A DNA stretch of 64,000 bases, from positions 1 through 64,000 of the forward strand of contig CBDDAJ010000006.1 in assembly GCA_965224845.1 (NCBI GenBank), written 5' to 3'. This document shows, piece after piece, positions 26,247-35,102 of the stretch. Numbering within the stretch: position 1 is the stretch's first letter; each line of letters opens with the position of its first letter. The DNA comes from Wocania_A sp965224845. GTDB lineage: Bacteria; Bacteroidota; Bacteroidia; Flavobacteriales; Flavobacteriaceae. Under the pieces are notes generated by a model. The model had not been told where the DNA came from. It searched no databases and worked only from the letters and a program-made list of their open reading frames with translations. A program made the translations under genes and the position numbers.

Positions 26247-27827
26247 TCACAAAGGTGTTACGGCGCTTTTTTGTAACAATTTTTCTTTTATTGCACATGC
26301 TGTTTTAGTAATGGCTAACCCTCCTTTTCCCGTGCATTTATTGCAGGTAGGCATTTGTAGGCTTACTGCTGATACCGTTTCAATAACTTCATTTAAAGGA
26401 ATAAGGGCATTATATCCGGCACAAGCCATAGTTGCTGATGATAGGGCATTAACAGCGGCACTTACATTTTTTCCTAAACAGGGGGCTTCCACACGATCGG
26501 CTATAGGGTCACAAATCAATCCAATCATATTTTGTATTGCCATTGAAGCAGCATCAATAGCTTGTTTCGCCGAACCACCAAACAACTGAACTATTCCAGC
26601 TGCAGCCATTCCTGCTGATGCACCACATTCTACTTGGCAGCCATGTTCTTCAGCAGAAAAGCCAGGGCCATTAGCAAAATAAACCCCAACAATGCCTGTA
26701 GCAAAATAAGCTTGAATCAATGCATCATTTGAAGCATTTATGTCATCAGCTACGGCCCTTAAAACACCACCTACGGCACCGCAAGAGCCGGCTGTAGGGT
26801 TTGCAACTACAACTTCCATAGCACTTTTTGATTCCATAATAGCTGATACATTTGCTATGGTGTTATTTACAATAGAGTTTTCCAGAATTTTCTTTTTCTT
26901 TTGAGCCGTATCAATTAAATGCGATTGCTGCGGTAAAATTCTATCGTCATAGTTGGTGCCCTCTAATCCAGTTTTAATGCTATTCTCTATTATTGCAACA
27001 ACATGTCTCATCTTTTCAATTACTTCCTGATCTTCTAATCCACTCTGACTTTTTTCATAGAGCAAACCTAAAGCTCCCAGATCAAGATTTTCTTGTGCTG
27101 CATACTCTAAAAGAGAAGCTATTGTTGTAAAAGGTAATTCTGATTCATTACCCGAAATAATCGGTAATACCGGTTTCAACATGGTCCATTCTCCAAAAGC
27201 CATCATGCCTTTTAATTTATCGATAGTATCTATTGCTATTTCTTTTGAAAATTTAATGTTTATTAAGCGTTCATCATTTTTAAAAGACTCTGAAATAGAT
27301 TTACTTTCAGTAAATACTGATGCCAGGTTATCTAGAGGAACATCTTTAGTAACATCTTTTAAAAGTAGCTCATAATACCCCCCATTGATACTTACTTTAA
27401 AGCCGTCTATGTCTTGAATTTCAAAAGACCCGCCTCCAACCGATATGGCTGTTACTTGTGTTTGTTTGCCATATGCCCCTTCTAAGGCTATTCTAAATGT
27501 ATTAGCGTGATTGGTTTTAAAAGTATTTATTTCATAAAGGATAGATATGCCTTTTTCTTTGGCTATTTGTTCTGTGTTTTTTATTTGGTCATCAGACATT
27601 TCTATCTCTAATAACCCACCCTCAATACCAATTGTAGTGCCTTGATCTCTATAGTTTGGAGCCCATGCTCCATCTTTATCAAAATCAATTACAGCTTTTA
27701 TAAGCGGTTCATTTAAAATATCCCTGCATATTTTTGCTGCACGCCACGATGCGGCTGTATGAGAACTAGATGGTCCTCTCATAATCGGTCCAATAACATC
27801 ATTAAAAATACCAGGTCTATTTTTCAC
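26247..27827 (-). CDS. sdaA: iron-sulfur L-serine ammonia-lyase (dehydratase), fused alpha and beta parts
   Basis: This cytoplasmic enzyme converts L-serine to pyruvate and ammonia with a [4Fe-4S] cluster. The beta-like N-terminal part opens with IFNDVIGPIMRGPSSSHT. The alpha-like C-terminal part has NPTAGSCGAVGG, SAEEHGCQVECGAS and LICDPIADRVEAPCLGKN, which hold the expected cluster cysteines. At 526 residues it is longer than most single-chain forms. An extra MPTCNKCTGKGGLA near the C-terminus adds a Cys-x-x-Cys pair. The start is GTG at 27827, and no ATG lies upstream in frame before a stop. It stands alone, convergent to the TRAP operon, with the cytochrome gene upstream. A related hydroxy-amino-acid substrate cannot be excluded. 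Confidence 0.9.
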   Translation of the reverse strand: MKNRPGIFNDVIGPIMRGPSSSHTAASWRAAKICRDILNEPLIKAVIDFDKDGAWAPNYRDQGTTIGIEGGLLEIEMSDDQIKNTEQIAKEKGISILYEINTFKTNHANTFRIALEGAYGKQTQVTAISVGGGSFEIQDIDGFKVSINGGYYELLLKDVTKDVPLDNLASVFTESKSISESFKNDERLINIKFSKEIAIDTIDKLKGMMAFGEWTMLKPVLPIISGNESELPFTTIASLLEYAAQENLDLGALGLLYEKSQSGLEDQEVIEKMRHVVAIIENSIKTGLEGTNYDDRILPQQSHLIDTAQKKKKILENSIVNNTIANVSAIMESKSAMEVVVANPTAGSCGAVGGVLRAVADDINASNDALIQAYFATGIVGVYFANGPGFSAEEHGCQVECGASAGMAAAGIVQLFGGSAKQAIDAASMAIQNMIGLICDPIADRVEAPCLGKNVSAAVNALSSATMACAGYNALIPLNEVIETVSAVSLQMPTCNKCTGKGGLAITKTACAIKEKLLQKSAVTPL

Positions 27828-27969
27828 AATTCTTGCTTTTAATGGTTAAAATTTATGACTAAAATTAGTGAAATTACTTGATAGAAACATTAAAGAGTTC
27901 TAAACGAAAAATATTTTGAAAAATAATGGTTAGAAGCAAGGAAGAAATAAAGAGAAGATAATGGTATTT

Positions 27970-30162
27970 TTACAGGCTGCTAAAAATCTCTTTGTATCTA
28001 CTATTGTTAGGGGAGATTTGGAGTAATTTTTCGCAAATCGTTTTAGCTTTTTCTTTGTTGTTAAGTTTTAATAAGGCAATTAGTTTTACATATAATAACC
28101 CCTCATCGTAAGCATAAACATTTAAGGCTTTATCTATAACTTGAACCGATTCTTTATATAACGATTTTTCTTGAAGCTTTAAAGCGTAGTTATAAAAGGC
28201 TTTAGGTATTAATGGCGTTTTATCACAAGCTTGTTTAAGGTATAAAAGCGATTTTTCAGGGGCATTGATTTCATTATACAATAGCCCAAGCATATAATAT
28301 GGGTAACTGTATTCGGGTTCTTGTTCTATAACTTTTAAAAATAAGTTTTTAGCAACCTCAGTATTGCCTTTATTGTATTCCAATAATGCCAGATTTATTC
28401 TAGACATATTATAATAATTATCAATTTTAATAGCCTGATAATAGGCTTCAATTGCTTTGTCTATATTACCATTGGCTTGATGCTGTAATGCAATTTGATG
28501 TTGACCAGAAGGGAAATCTGCATTTATTTTTAATTCATTTTCAAGTTCTTTTTTTGCTTTTATAAAATTAGTATTATGCTCTGGTTTAATGTTTTTTGTT
28601 GTAAAATATCTAGCAGCTGAGATTCTATTCATTCTTAAAGAATCCTTTAACAGTGGCTCAATGTTCTTTGAGAAATCTAAATTTTGACTTTTATCAAATA
28701 AGGTAATAGCTTCGTTTCGCACTAAAGCTAAGGAGTCGTTTAAAAACCTTAATAATGAAAACATTTCGTTTTCAGAGATATTAAAATTACTATATTGATT
28801 TAATGCCGTAGCTCTTGCAATTTCTGGGTAGTTATTGTTGGTAAACACCTTATAAAAAGCACTTTTGTCGCCATGATATCCAGCTAGTAAATCATCAGAG
28901 AAATGCTCGGGGCGAGTATTACCAAATTTAGATATTATAAAATTACTAGCCCATTTGGCATCTTTATTTTTGTGGCAGCCATTACAAGCATTTGGAGTAC
29001 CGTATTTTAAAGTTTGATCTGGTCTGGGAACTCTAAAACTATGATCCCTTCTAAAATCATTTCCCATATATGTTTTGCCTGTCATATGGCAATTTATACA
29101 TTGAGAGGCTTCAGTGTTTTTTTTATGAAAATGGTGAGCAGGCTCATTGTAATCTGGAGTATGACAACTTAAACACAAATGATTTCCTGTTTTTTTTAAT
29201 TTTAAGGTATGCGCATTATGACAGTCTGTACAAGACACACCATTATGATACATTTTACTTTGAACAAAGGAACCGTATACGTAGTCTTCATCTTTAATTT
29301 GCCCGTCTTGTTCGTAAATAGGTGGTGTTAAAAGACTTGGCTTATAATGGTCAAAAAAATGCCCTTCATAATTAAAGAACTTGGTAAGTTGACTTCTTCT
29401 TGAATGGCATCGCGCACATTTCTGGACTAAGTCTTTAGATGTTGTTGCCCCATCCATATATAGTTTTGGAGGCTTTATGTTTTTATATAGCTCTAAATGG
29501 TTGTAATACTCAACATGATTACTCGCTGGCCCATGGCAGGCTTCACAACTAACATCTATAATACTATAGGAGGTGTTGTATGTTTCTGAATTGCTATCAT
29601 AATTTTTATGAAGGTTTGTAGAATGACAATCAGCACACATGTTATTCCAAGTCATACTGCCCCCCGTCCAATGCATCCACTCTTCATGATGTATTTTTAA
29701 ACTGGGTTGTAAATCAAACCACTTGTTTTTTTCAGAATCCCACGCCGCTACTAAGCATTGGTACTTACCGCCAGGAAATTCAATGAGGTATTGTTGTAAA
29801 GGCTTTACACCAAACGTATATACTATTTTGTAATCTTCATATTTACCACCAACACCTTCGGTATTTACGTAATAGTCTCCTTTTTTTTTGAAAAACCGAA
29901 AACTTATATTTTTGCTTTCAAAAACAGTATTATTAAAATCACCAAGAACGGATAATGAATCAGCCTCTTGCATGGCCAGATCATGGTGCGAATTTTGCCA
30001 TTGCTTAAATGCTTTTGCATGACATTTGCTACAGTTCTCAGATCCAACAAATTTAGCTTTCTCTTTAGAAATATCCAGGGTTTTAACAGCCTCATATTTT
30101 TCTTTTTTGCAAGAAAATATAATAGTAAATAGAAGCGCTAAAAAAACCGTTTTTTTAAACAA
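27970..30162 (-). CDS. eight-heme c-type cytochrome with C-terminal TPR repeats, lipoprotein
   Basis: This exported protein of 730 residues has a lipoprotein signal ending at Cys18 (TIIFSC). It carries eight CxxCH heme-attachment motifs in the first 400 residues: CSKCH (from residue 44), CADCH, CEACH, CARCH, CTDCH, CLSCH, CINCH and CNGCH. A middle HEAT-like region (about 430-520) and several tetratricopeptide repeats (about 545-725, for example GNIDKAIEAYYQAIKID) follow. Similar cytochrome c554/NrfA-like proteins fused to TPRs occur in Bacteroidetes, but a substrate is not established. It may act in extracytoplasmic electron transfer. It starts 30 bases after the stop of the sugar transporter, so the two are probably co-transcribed. 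Confidence 0.88.
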   Translation of the reverse strand: MFKKTVFLALLFTIIFSCKKEKYEAVKTLDISKEKAKFVGSENCSKCHAKAFKQWQNSHHDLAMQEADSLSVLGDFNNTVFESKNISFRFFKKKGDYYVNTEGVGGKYEDYKIVYTFGVKPLQQYLIEFPGGKYQCLVAAWDSEKNKWFDLQPSLKIHHEEWMHWTGGSMTWNNMCADCHSTNLHKNYDSNSETYNTSYSIIDVSCEACHGPASNHVEYYNHLELYKNIKPPKLYMDGATTSKDLVQKCARCHSRRSQLTKFFNYEGHFFDHYKPSLLTPPIYEQDGQIKDEDYVYGSFVQSKMYHNGVSCTDCHNAHTLKLKKTGNHLCLSCHTPDYNEPAHHFHKKNTEASQCINCHMTGKTYMGNDFRRDHSFRVPRPDQTLKYGTPNACNGCHKNKDAKWASNFIISKFGNTRPEHFSDDLLAGYHGDKSAFYKVFTNNNYPEIARATALNQYSNFNISENEMFSLLRFLNDSLALVRNEAITLFDKSQNLDFSKNIEPLLKDSLRMNRISAARYFTTKNIKPEHNTNFIKAKKELENELKINADFPSGQHQIALQHQANGNIDKAIEAYYQAIKIDNYYNMSRINLALLEYNKGNTEVAKNLFLKVIEQEPEYSYPYYMLGLLYNEINAPEKSLLYLKQACDKTPLIPKAFYNYALKLQEKSLYKESVQVIDKALNVYAYDEGLLYVKLIALLKLNNKEKAKTICEKLLQISPNNSRYKEIFSSL

Positions 30163-30192
30163 AATATAGGAAAAATATTAGCTCGAATATAG

Positions 30193-31644
30193 TTATTTTT
30201 TAATTATTAAATGCTCCATTTCCTCCAATGTTTTTCCTTTGGTTTCAGGAATAAATTTCCATACAAACAGAATAATTAAAATAATGAATCCTGAAAATAT
30301 AAAATAGGGTAGTGCATTGTTCCAAATACCACCATCTACTTGCAGTTTATTAGCTTCACTTTCTACCACTATTGGAAATGTTTGAGACACAAAATAATTC
30401 GCTAGCCATTGTCCGGCCACAGCTATAGACATGGCTATGCTTCTAATTTTATTAGGAAATATTTCTGAGAGTATAACCCATACCACAGGCCCCATGCTCA
30501 TAGCAAACGATCCAATAAACAATAAAATACCTATTAAAGATATAATGCCTTCTGTTGATGAAATTGTAGGAAGCCCTGCAGAATTCAATTGTGAATAATC
30601 ACTTAAATATAATGTAAAGCCCATTATTAAAAAGCCTATAAGCATTCCAAACCCACCAATAATAAGTAATGGTTTTCTTCCTAGTTTATCAACGGTAAAC
30701 ATTGCTATAAAAGTGAATACTAAATTTACTGCAGCTAGTAATATTTGCTGTAATAAAACATCATCTTGCCCAAAACCTAAAGCTTGTTCAAAAATATCGG
30801 CTCCATAGTATAGCACTGCATTAATACCTGTAAACTGTTGTAAAACAGATAAAATGGTACCGATAATAAGGATTGGTAATAATGATTTTGAAAATATTGA
30901 CACTTTTTCAGAAGTATTCTCATTTTTTATTGAAGCTCTTATATCTTGAATTTCTTTTTCAGCGATATTATTGCCATGAATGCTTTGTAAAATACTTTTG
31001 GCTTTTTCCTCTTTACCATTCATCATCAGCCACCTTGGGCTTTTAGGAACTAAGAATAATAAACCTAAAAAAAGCATAGCAGGAATTAATTCAGACCAGA
31101 ACATATAACGCCACCCTGTAGAAACATTTTCAGCTTCGCTCAATCCATTTCCAATAAAATAGGTTGCTAAAAACACTACAAAAAAGCCAATAACAATGGC
31201 TAATTGATAAAATGTTACCAGGTTACCTCTTTTTTTTGCAGGTGCTATTTCTGCAATATACATAGGCGCATTCATTGAAGCGATTCCTATAGCAATGCCT
31301 CCTAATATTCTAAAAAGTACCATTAGTGATATTGATTCCGGTAATATTTCAGGTAATCCGGAACCCCATGCAGAAACCGCAAAACATACTGCAGCTATAA
31401 TTAATGAGTTTTTTCTACCTATAGACCTGCTTAAAATACCTGAAAATGCAGCCCCAGCCAGTGCGCCCAGCAAGGCACTACTTACAATAAAACCTTTTAG
31501 TGCACCAGTGAGCTCAAAGTATTTTGAAAAATAAAACTGGGTGCCATTAATTACCCCGGTATCATAACCAAATAGTAGACCTCCCAGTGTTATTACTATA
31601 GTTATAAAATAAATGTTGATTTTCTTTTTTGGAGTAGTACTCAT
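30193..31644 (-). CDS. MFS sugar:proton symporter, sugar porter family
   Basis: This inner-membrane transporter of 483 residues has twelve predicted helices. Sugar-porter signatures are GGLLFGYDTGVINGT near residue 17, SRSIGRKNS after helix 2, a PESPRWL-type motif (PKSPRWLMM), QQFTGINAVLYYGADIF in helix 7, DKLGRKPLL, and the C-terminal PETKGKTLEEME. It resembles XylE and related xylose, glucose or arabinose symporters. A sugar symporter next to the hemicellulose-type PUL would take up its monosaccharides, with xylose a good guess. A terminator-like hairpin separates it from the last PUL gene, so it has its own transcript together with the cytochrome gene. Confidence 0.93.
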   Translation of the reverse strand: MSTTPKKKINIYFITIVITLGGLLFGYDTGVINGTQFYFSKYFELTGALKGFIVSSALLGALAGAAFSGILSRSIGRKNSLIIAAVCFAVSAWGSGLPEILPESISLMVLFRILGGIAIGIASMNAPMYIAEIAPAKKRGNLVTFYQLAIVIGFFVVFLATYFIGNGLSEAENVSTGWRYMFWSELIPAMLFLGLLFLVPKSPRWLMMNGKEEKAKSILQSIHGNNIAEKEIQDIRASIKNENTSEKVSIFSKSLLPILIIGTILSVLQQFTGINAVLYYGADIFEQALGFGQDDVLLQQILLAAVNLVFTFIAMFTVDKLGRKPLLIIGGFGMLIGFLIMGFTLYLSDYSQLNSAGLPTISSTEGIISLIGILLFIGSFAMSMGPVVWVILSEIFPNKIRSIAMSIAVAGQWLANYFVSQTFPIVVESEANKLQVDGGIWNNALPYFIFSGFIILIILFVWKFIPETKGKTLEEMEHLIIKK

Positions 31645-31663
31645 GGTATTATTTATTTTTAGT

Positions 31664-31704
31664 GTAAAAAAGCCTCTTTATATTGCTATATAAAAGAGAC
31701 TTTT
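31664..31704 (-). terminator. intrinsic terminator at the end of PUL 2
   Basis: Read on the - strand, the arms AAGTCTCTTTTATAT and ATATAAAGAGGCTT pair around an AGCA loop with one mismatch and one bulge. They are followed directly by a run of six T residues. The hairpin lies about 50 bases after the stop of the binding-module gene and before the sugar transporter start. It marks the end of the long PUL transcript. Confidence 0.7.
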
Positions 31705-31751
31705 ATAATTTAATTTTAAGACTTATTTTAGATATTTAATATGGCTGTTTT

Positions 31752-33167
31752 TTATTTAATAATAAGTTTTTTTACTTCTATGCTTTTATTAGAATCTTGA
31801 ATTTTTATTAAATACATTCCGCTTTTTAATGATGAAATATTAAGTTTATCATTAACCAGTGCTTGGGTTTCTAAAACTTTTTTACCAGTTATATCAAATA
31901 ATTCAACCTTAGTAATAGGGGCAAGGCTTTTAATATTTAAATTGTTATTTGCCGGGTTAGGGTATATTCTAAATGCTTTACCAGAGGCATCAGTAACACT
32001 TAAACTTGAATCAAATTCAAAAACGATATCATCAATTATAATATTTCCGGTACCAGAAGATCTGCCAATAGTTGGGTTATCTGTATCTGAAAATCTAACT
32101 CTTATTGATTCTACATCATCAGTCCAATTCGCAAATTGAGTTAAATCAAATACATAAGATTTAAAGCCTGCATCACTAGTTGTCATTGGCTGAGAGATTG
32201 TTGTATTAGATTGCCCTGTATTAATGGTGATTAATGTTAATTGATCATCGTTAGTAGATTCATTTTTTAAAGTTATTGTTACTTTATTATAAGAAGCTGT
32301 TGGAATTGGAAAATCAAATAAACTAAATCTTGCCCATTGATCTGTTGTTGGGGTTAAAGTAACCTGACCTCCTGTATGAGATGCAATAGCTAATTGGGGG
32401 TCTGTTTCCCAACCTTCTAATTCGCCATTTGTATTAAAAAGGAAATCATAATCAAAACTAGGGGCTACAGAAAAAGTTGCTGTAACGGTTTTATTAGCGT
32501 CCATTGTAAGCGTCTCTGGGTTGGTTGAGCCTGTTAAATCACCACTCCAGCTACTAAAACTCCAATGTGTAGACGGGTTTGCAGTGAGTGTCTCTACATC
32601 GGTTGGATCATATCCTGTTTTATCTAATGTTAAAGCGACACTACCTGCACCTACAACATTAACCGTTAATGTATTGCCTGCAGGGGGCACATAAGTAAAA
32701 GCAACATCATCAATAAAATAGGTTGCACCACCAGTTTTACCAATAATTCTTACATTCATGTTTCCGGTATCTAACCCTGAAAAAGTAGCACTGTAATCCT
32801 CCCAAACACCAGTTGCAGCAATAGTATATTGGGATCCTGATTGGGAACCTCCACTGCTAGATTGAAACATAGTACCTTGTATTTTATCTCCTGCAGTTCC
32901 TTTAACTTTAAAGCTAAGAGTGTATTCTCCAGCTGTTGATGGTGCTGCATTTGGCGTAGATTTTGCCCCAGAATTAGTTACCCCAGAGGTTGTAACTAAC
33001 TTCATAGAACCAGCACTAGCTGAACCTTCTGTGGCATCCCATACAAGAGACGCTGGCGTTTGTTGATTTGTCCATCCAGATATATCGGCATCAAATGTTC
33101 CATTTGTAACTTGAGCAAAGCCAATTAAAGGCAAACAAGTTAAAAGTAAAAAGGTAATTTTTTTCAT
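31752..33167 (-). CDS. secreted carbohydrate-binding-module protein with InlB-type repeat and T9SS sorting domain
   Basis: This secreted, probably surface-attached protein of 471 residues has a signal peptide at 1-19. A CBM4/9-like jelly roll (about 20-160, NGTFDADISGWT, GATYFIDDVAFTYV) is followed by a divergent InlB B-repeat (about 165-235, VVGAGSVALTLDKTGYD, WSFSSWSGDLTG). A second CBM-like jelly roll (about 240-385, GNIIIDDIVFEF) precedes a type A T9SS sorting domain (about 397-471, FRIYPNPANNNLNIKS, SGMYLIKI). No catalytic module is visible, so it most likely binds the target polysaccharide at the cell surface. It starts 11 bases after the GH5 stop and is the final gene of the PUL. Confidence 0.88.
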   Translation of the reverse strand: MKKITFLLLTCLPLIGFAQVTNGTFDADISGWTNQQTPASLVWDATEGSASAGSMKLVTTSGVTNSGAKSTPNAAPSTAGEYTLSFKVKGTAGDKIQGTMFQSSSGGSQSGSQYTIAATGVWEDYSATFSGLDTGNMNVRIIGKTGGATYFIDDVAFTYVPPAGNTLTVNVVGAGSVALTLDKTGYDPTDVETLTANPSTHWSFSSWSGDLTGSTNPETLTMDANKTVTATFSVAPSFDYDFLFNTNGELEGWETDPQLAIASHTGGQVTLTPTTDQWARFSLFDFPIPTASYNKVTITLKNESTNDDQLTLITINTGQSNTTISQPMTTSDAGFKSYVFDLTQFANWTDDVESIRVRFSDTDNPTIGRSSGTGNIIIDDIVFEFDSSLSVTDASGKAFRIYPNPANNNLNIKSLAPITKVELFDITGKKVLETQALVNDKLNISSLKSGMYLIKIQDSNKSIEVKKLIIK

Positions 33168-33178
33168 AATTTTTATGT

Positions 33179-34603
33179 TTAGTGATTAATTAATAGTTTA
33201 TGATTGGAATGCTTTCCATCTTTAAAAACAGTTTTAAGAATGTAAAGACCACCCTTAAGCAGAGGGAGTTTTATTGAGGCATTATTATTAATTTTATGTT
33301 GAAAAACTAAGCTTCCCTTTAAATCGATAAGTTCAATTTTATTGATATTATTGATGCTTTTAATATTTATATAATTTGATGTTGGGTTGGGATATAGATT
33401 AATAGTGTTGCTTTTAAGATTGTCAGTATTTAAAGTTGTGCCTAAAAGGGCATCTTTAACATCTTCAACCCAGGTTCTGTCACTTACTTTATAAATAGTT
33501 TTATTTGCTCGATCACCAGCATCCCAGGCAGTAAATGCAAAACCTAAATCAATTGCTTTCTGTGCTATATAGCTGTGATATGCGACACGCGATGCATTTT
33601 CTGGCCCTCCAAACGCACCATAAGTTTTTGATGAATAGTTATAGCCTCCTTCGTTGTCGGCTCCAAATTCCCCTAAAAGAATGGGAATACTATTGGTTTG
33701 CGACCATGTTTTAACAGCTCCAAAGTTTGTGTCAATTTCAAGTTTGTCTGAAGCATTACCCCAATCAAAATCGTTATTGTTTTCTCCGGATGAAGCGGTA
33801 AATGCTCTGGGCCAGTAATAGTGAAATGTTGCTATTAATTGACTATCGCTGTTAAGTACAGTATTGCTAATTTGCAATGGGGCTTCATATGCATTTTTGC
33901 TTCCACCTGTAATGATGATATTTCTATCTGCATTTTTGTTACCCGAATTACGAATGATATTAATAATATCAGTATTTAAGGCGTCCATTTCTGTATCTGT
34001 AAGAAAAAAATAAGGTTCGTTAACTACCTCAAATAATAAGCTGTGGGAATAATTTTTAAAACGGTTGGCTATTGCAGTCCAAATCGTTTTGAACTTATCG
34101 TAATCGGCTGCTCTTTTAGCAGATGTAGGATGTGTATAATATGCTGCCCATTTAGATTTTGGACTGTAAGTATATAAGAATTCACTTTTTAAGTTCGAGC
34201 CATGAAAATCTAAAATAGCTATTAAATTTTGATTTAAAGCCCATGTGATAACTTCTTCAATTCTGTCTAAATAAGAACTACTTACAATATAGTCTGATGA
34301 ACTGCCTGTATAATCACCACTAGTATTAGCATTTTTAGAGTATGATGATGTATCACCGGTTGTTCTATTTCCAAAAAAATCGATAGGAATACGTACCGTT
34401 TTAAAACCAGCAGAAGCGATATCTTGGAAGTATGCTTCTGTAAACGCAGGAGCCCAATTTCCTTCAGTAGGTGCGCTTAAAACATTTCCTGCGTTAATGC
34501 CTCTGCCCATATTACTTACCATTTGCTGTGGTGTAATTTGAGCATCACAATACGTTGATACTATTGTAAAGAGAGTTACTAAAGAAAATTTCAGATGCTT
34601 CAT
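33179..34603 (-). CDS. GH5 family endo-glycanase with T9SS sorting domain
   Basis: This secreted hydrolase of 474 residues has a signal peptide (about 1-22), a GH5 (beta/alpha)8 domain (about 25-385) and a type A T9SS sorting domain (about 400-474, NLYPNPTSNYINIKS). The catalytic acid/base is Glu196 in FEVVNEPYF and the nucleophile is Glu312 in ILLGEFGAD. TVRIPIDFFG and the final AFTAWDAGD are also typical. GH5 subfamilies cut cellulose, mannan, xylan or xyloglucan, and this one cannot be placed more precisely from memory. The secretion signal puts it outside the cell, so it could make the first cuts in the polymer imported by the SusCD pair. Confidence 0.92.
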   Translation of the reverse strand: MKHLKFSLVTLFTIVSTYCDAQITPQQMVSNMGRGINAGNVLSAPTEGNWAPAFTEAYFQDIASAGFKTVRIPIDFFGNRTTGDTSSYSKNANTSGDYTGSSSDYIVSSSYLDRIEEVITWALNQNLIAILDFHGSNLKSEFLYTYSPKSKWAAYYTHPTSAKRAADYDKFKTIWTAIANRFKNYSHSLLFEVVNEPYFFLTDTEMDALNTDIINIIRNSGNKNADRNIIITGGSKNAYEAPLQISNTVLNSDSQLIATFHYYWPRAFTASSGENNNDFDWGNASDKLEIDTNFGAVKTWSQTNSIPILLGEFGADNEGGYNYSSKTYGAFGGPENASRVAYHSYIAQKAIDLGFAFTAWDAGDRANKTIYKVSDRTWVEDVKDALLGTTLNTDNLKSNTINLYPNPTSNYINIKSINNINKIELIDLKGSLVFQHKINNNASIKLPLLKGGLYILKTVFKDGKHSNHKLLINH

Positions 34604-34612
34604 AAGCTGCTT

Positions 34613-34966
34613 TTAATCCACCTGTTTCTTATTCTTTTCCTTGGTTGCTTTTCGAGCTTTCATCTGCTTTTTAGTAAGCACCTCTCTAAATATTTTTTGA
34701 AAGTATTCTTTATTAATTTTTTTTCTTTCGGCTTTATTTAGATTATCTTTTTTAGCTTTTTTTAGCGCTTTTAAGCGTTCAAACTGAATCGCTTTTATTT
34801 GAGTGATTTGAATATCTGATAAGGCTAAAGACTTATCAGTAGAAACGATGTCGTTATTTAATTCAGTAACCCATGTGTTTACTTTTTCTTTTGCCTTTTC
34901 AGATTGAGAAACCCCAGTAGATATAATTCCTATGAATACCATGCAGGTAAAAATTAATTTCTTCAT
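34613..34966 (-). CDS. small lysine-rich secreted protein
   Basis: This exported protein of about 117 residues has a signal peptide MKKLIFTCMVFIGIISTGVS. The mature part is almost all helical and strongly basic, with many Lys and Ala and no Cys. It includes ALSDIQITQIKAIQFERLKA followed by a lysine-rich stretch. The helical layout is vaguely like Spy/CpxP-type periplasmic proteins, but I do not recognise a family. An upstream in-frame ATG at 34975 would add three residues. It stands after a 136-base gap with an inverted repeat and directly before the GH5 gene, so a separate promoter here is possible. Confidence 0.7.
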   Translation of the reverse strand: MKKLIFTCMVFIGIISTGVSQSEKAKEKVNTWVTELNNDIVSTDKSLALSDIQITQIKAIQFERLKALKKAKKDNLNKAERKKINKEYFQKIFREVLTKKQMKARKATKEKNKKQVD

Positions 34967-35017
34967 TTTATACATGTTTTTTGTGTGTTGATAAAAGTCT
35001 GTAAATATTTCTTTTTT

Positions 35018-35062
35018 AAGGTTTGATAAGCGTCTTATACAGTTTGTTTATCGTCAAACCTT
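35018..35062 (-). repeat. inverted repeat upstream of the small secreted protein
   Basis: Perfect nine-base arms AAGGTTTGA (35018-35026) and TCAAACCTT (35054-35062) extend imperfectly through flanking ATAA/TTAT bases, enclosing a loop of about 27 bases. It lies in the only sizeable gap of the long PUL transcript. On the - strand it is followed by an A-run rather than a T-run, so it is not a canonical terminator. It could be an operator, a leader structure or a processing site. Confidence 0.45.
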
Positions 35063-35102
35063 GATAATACCTTAGAAAAGTGATAGAATCTGTTATAAAT
35101 GG

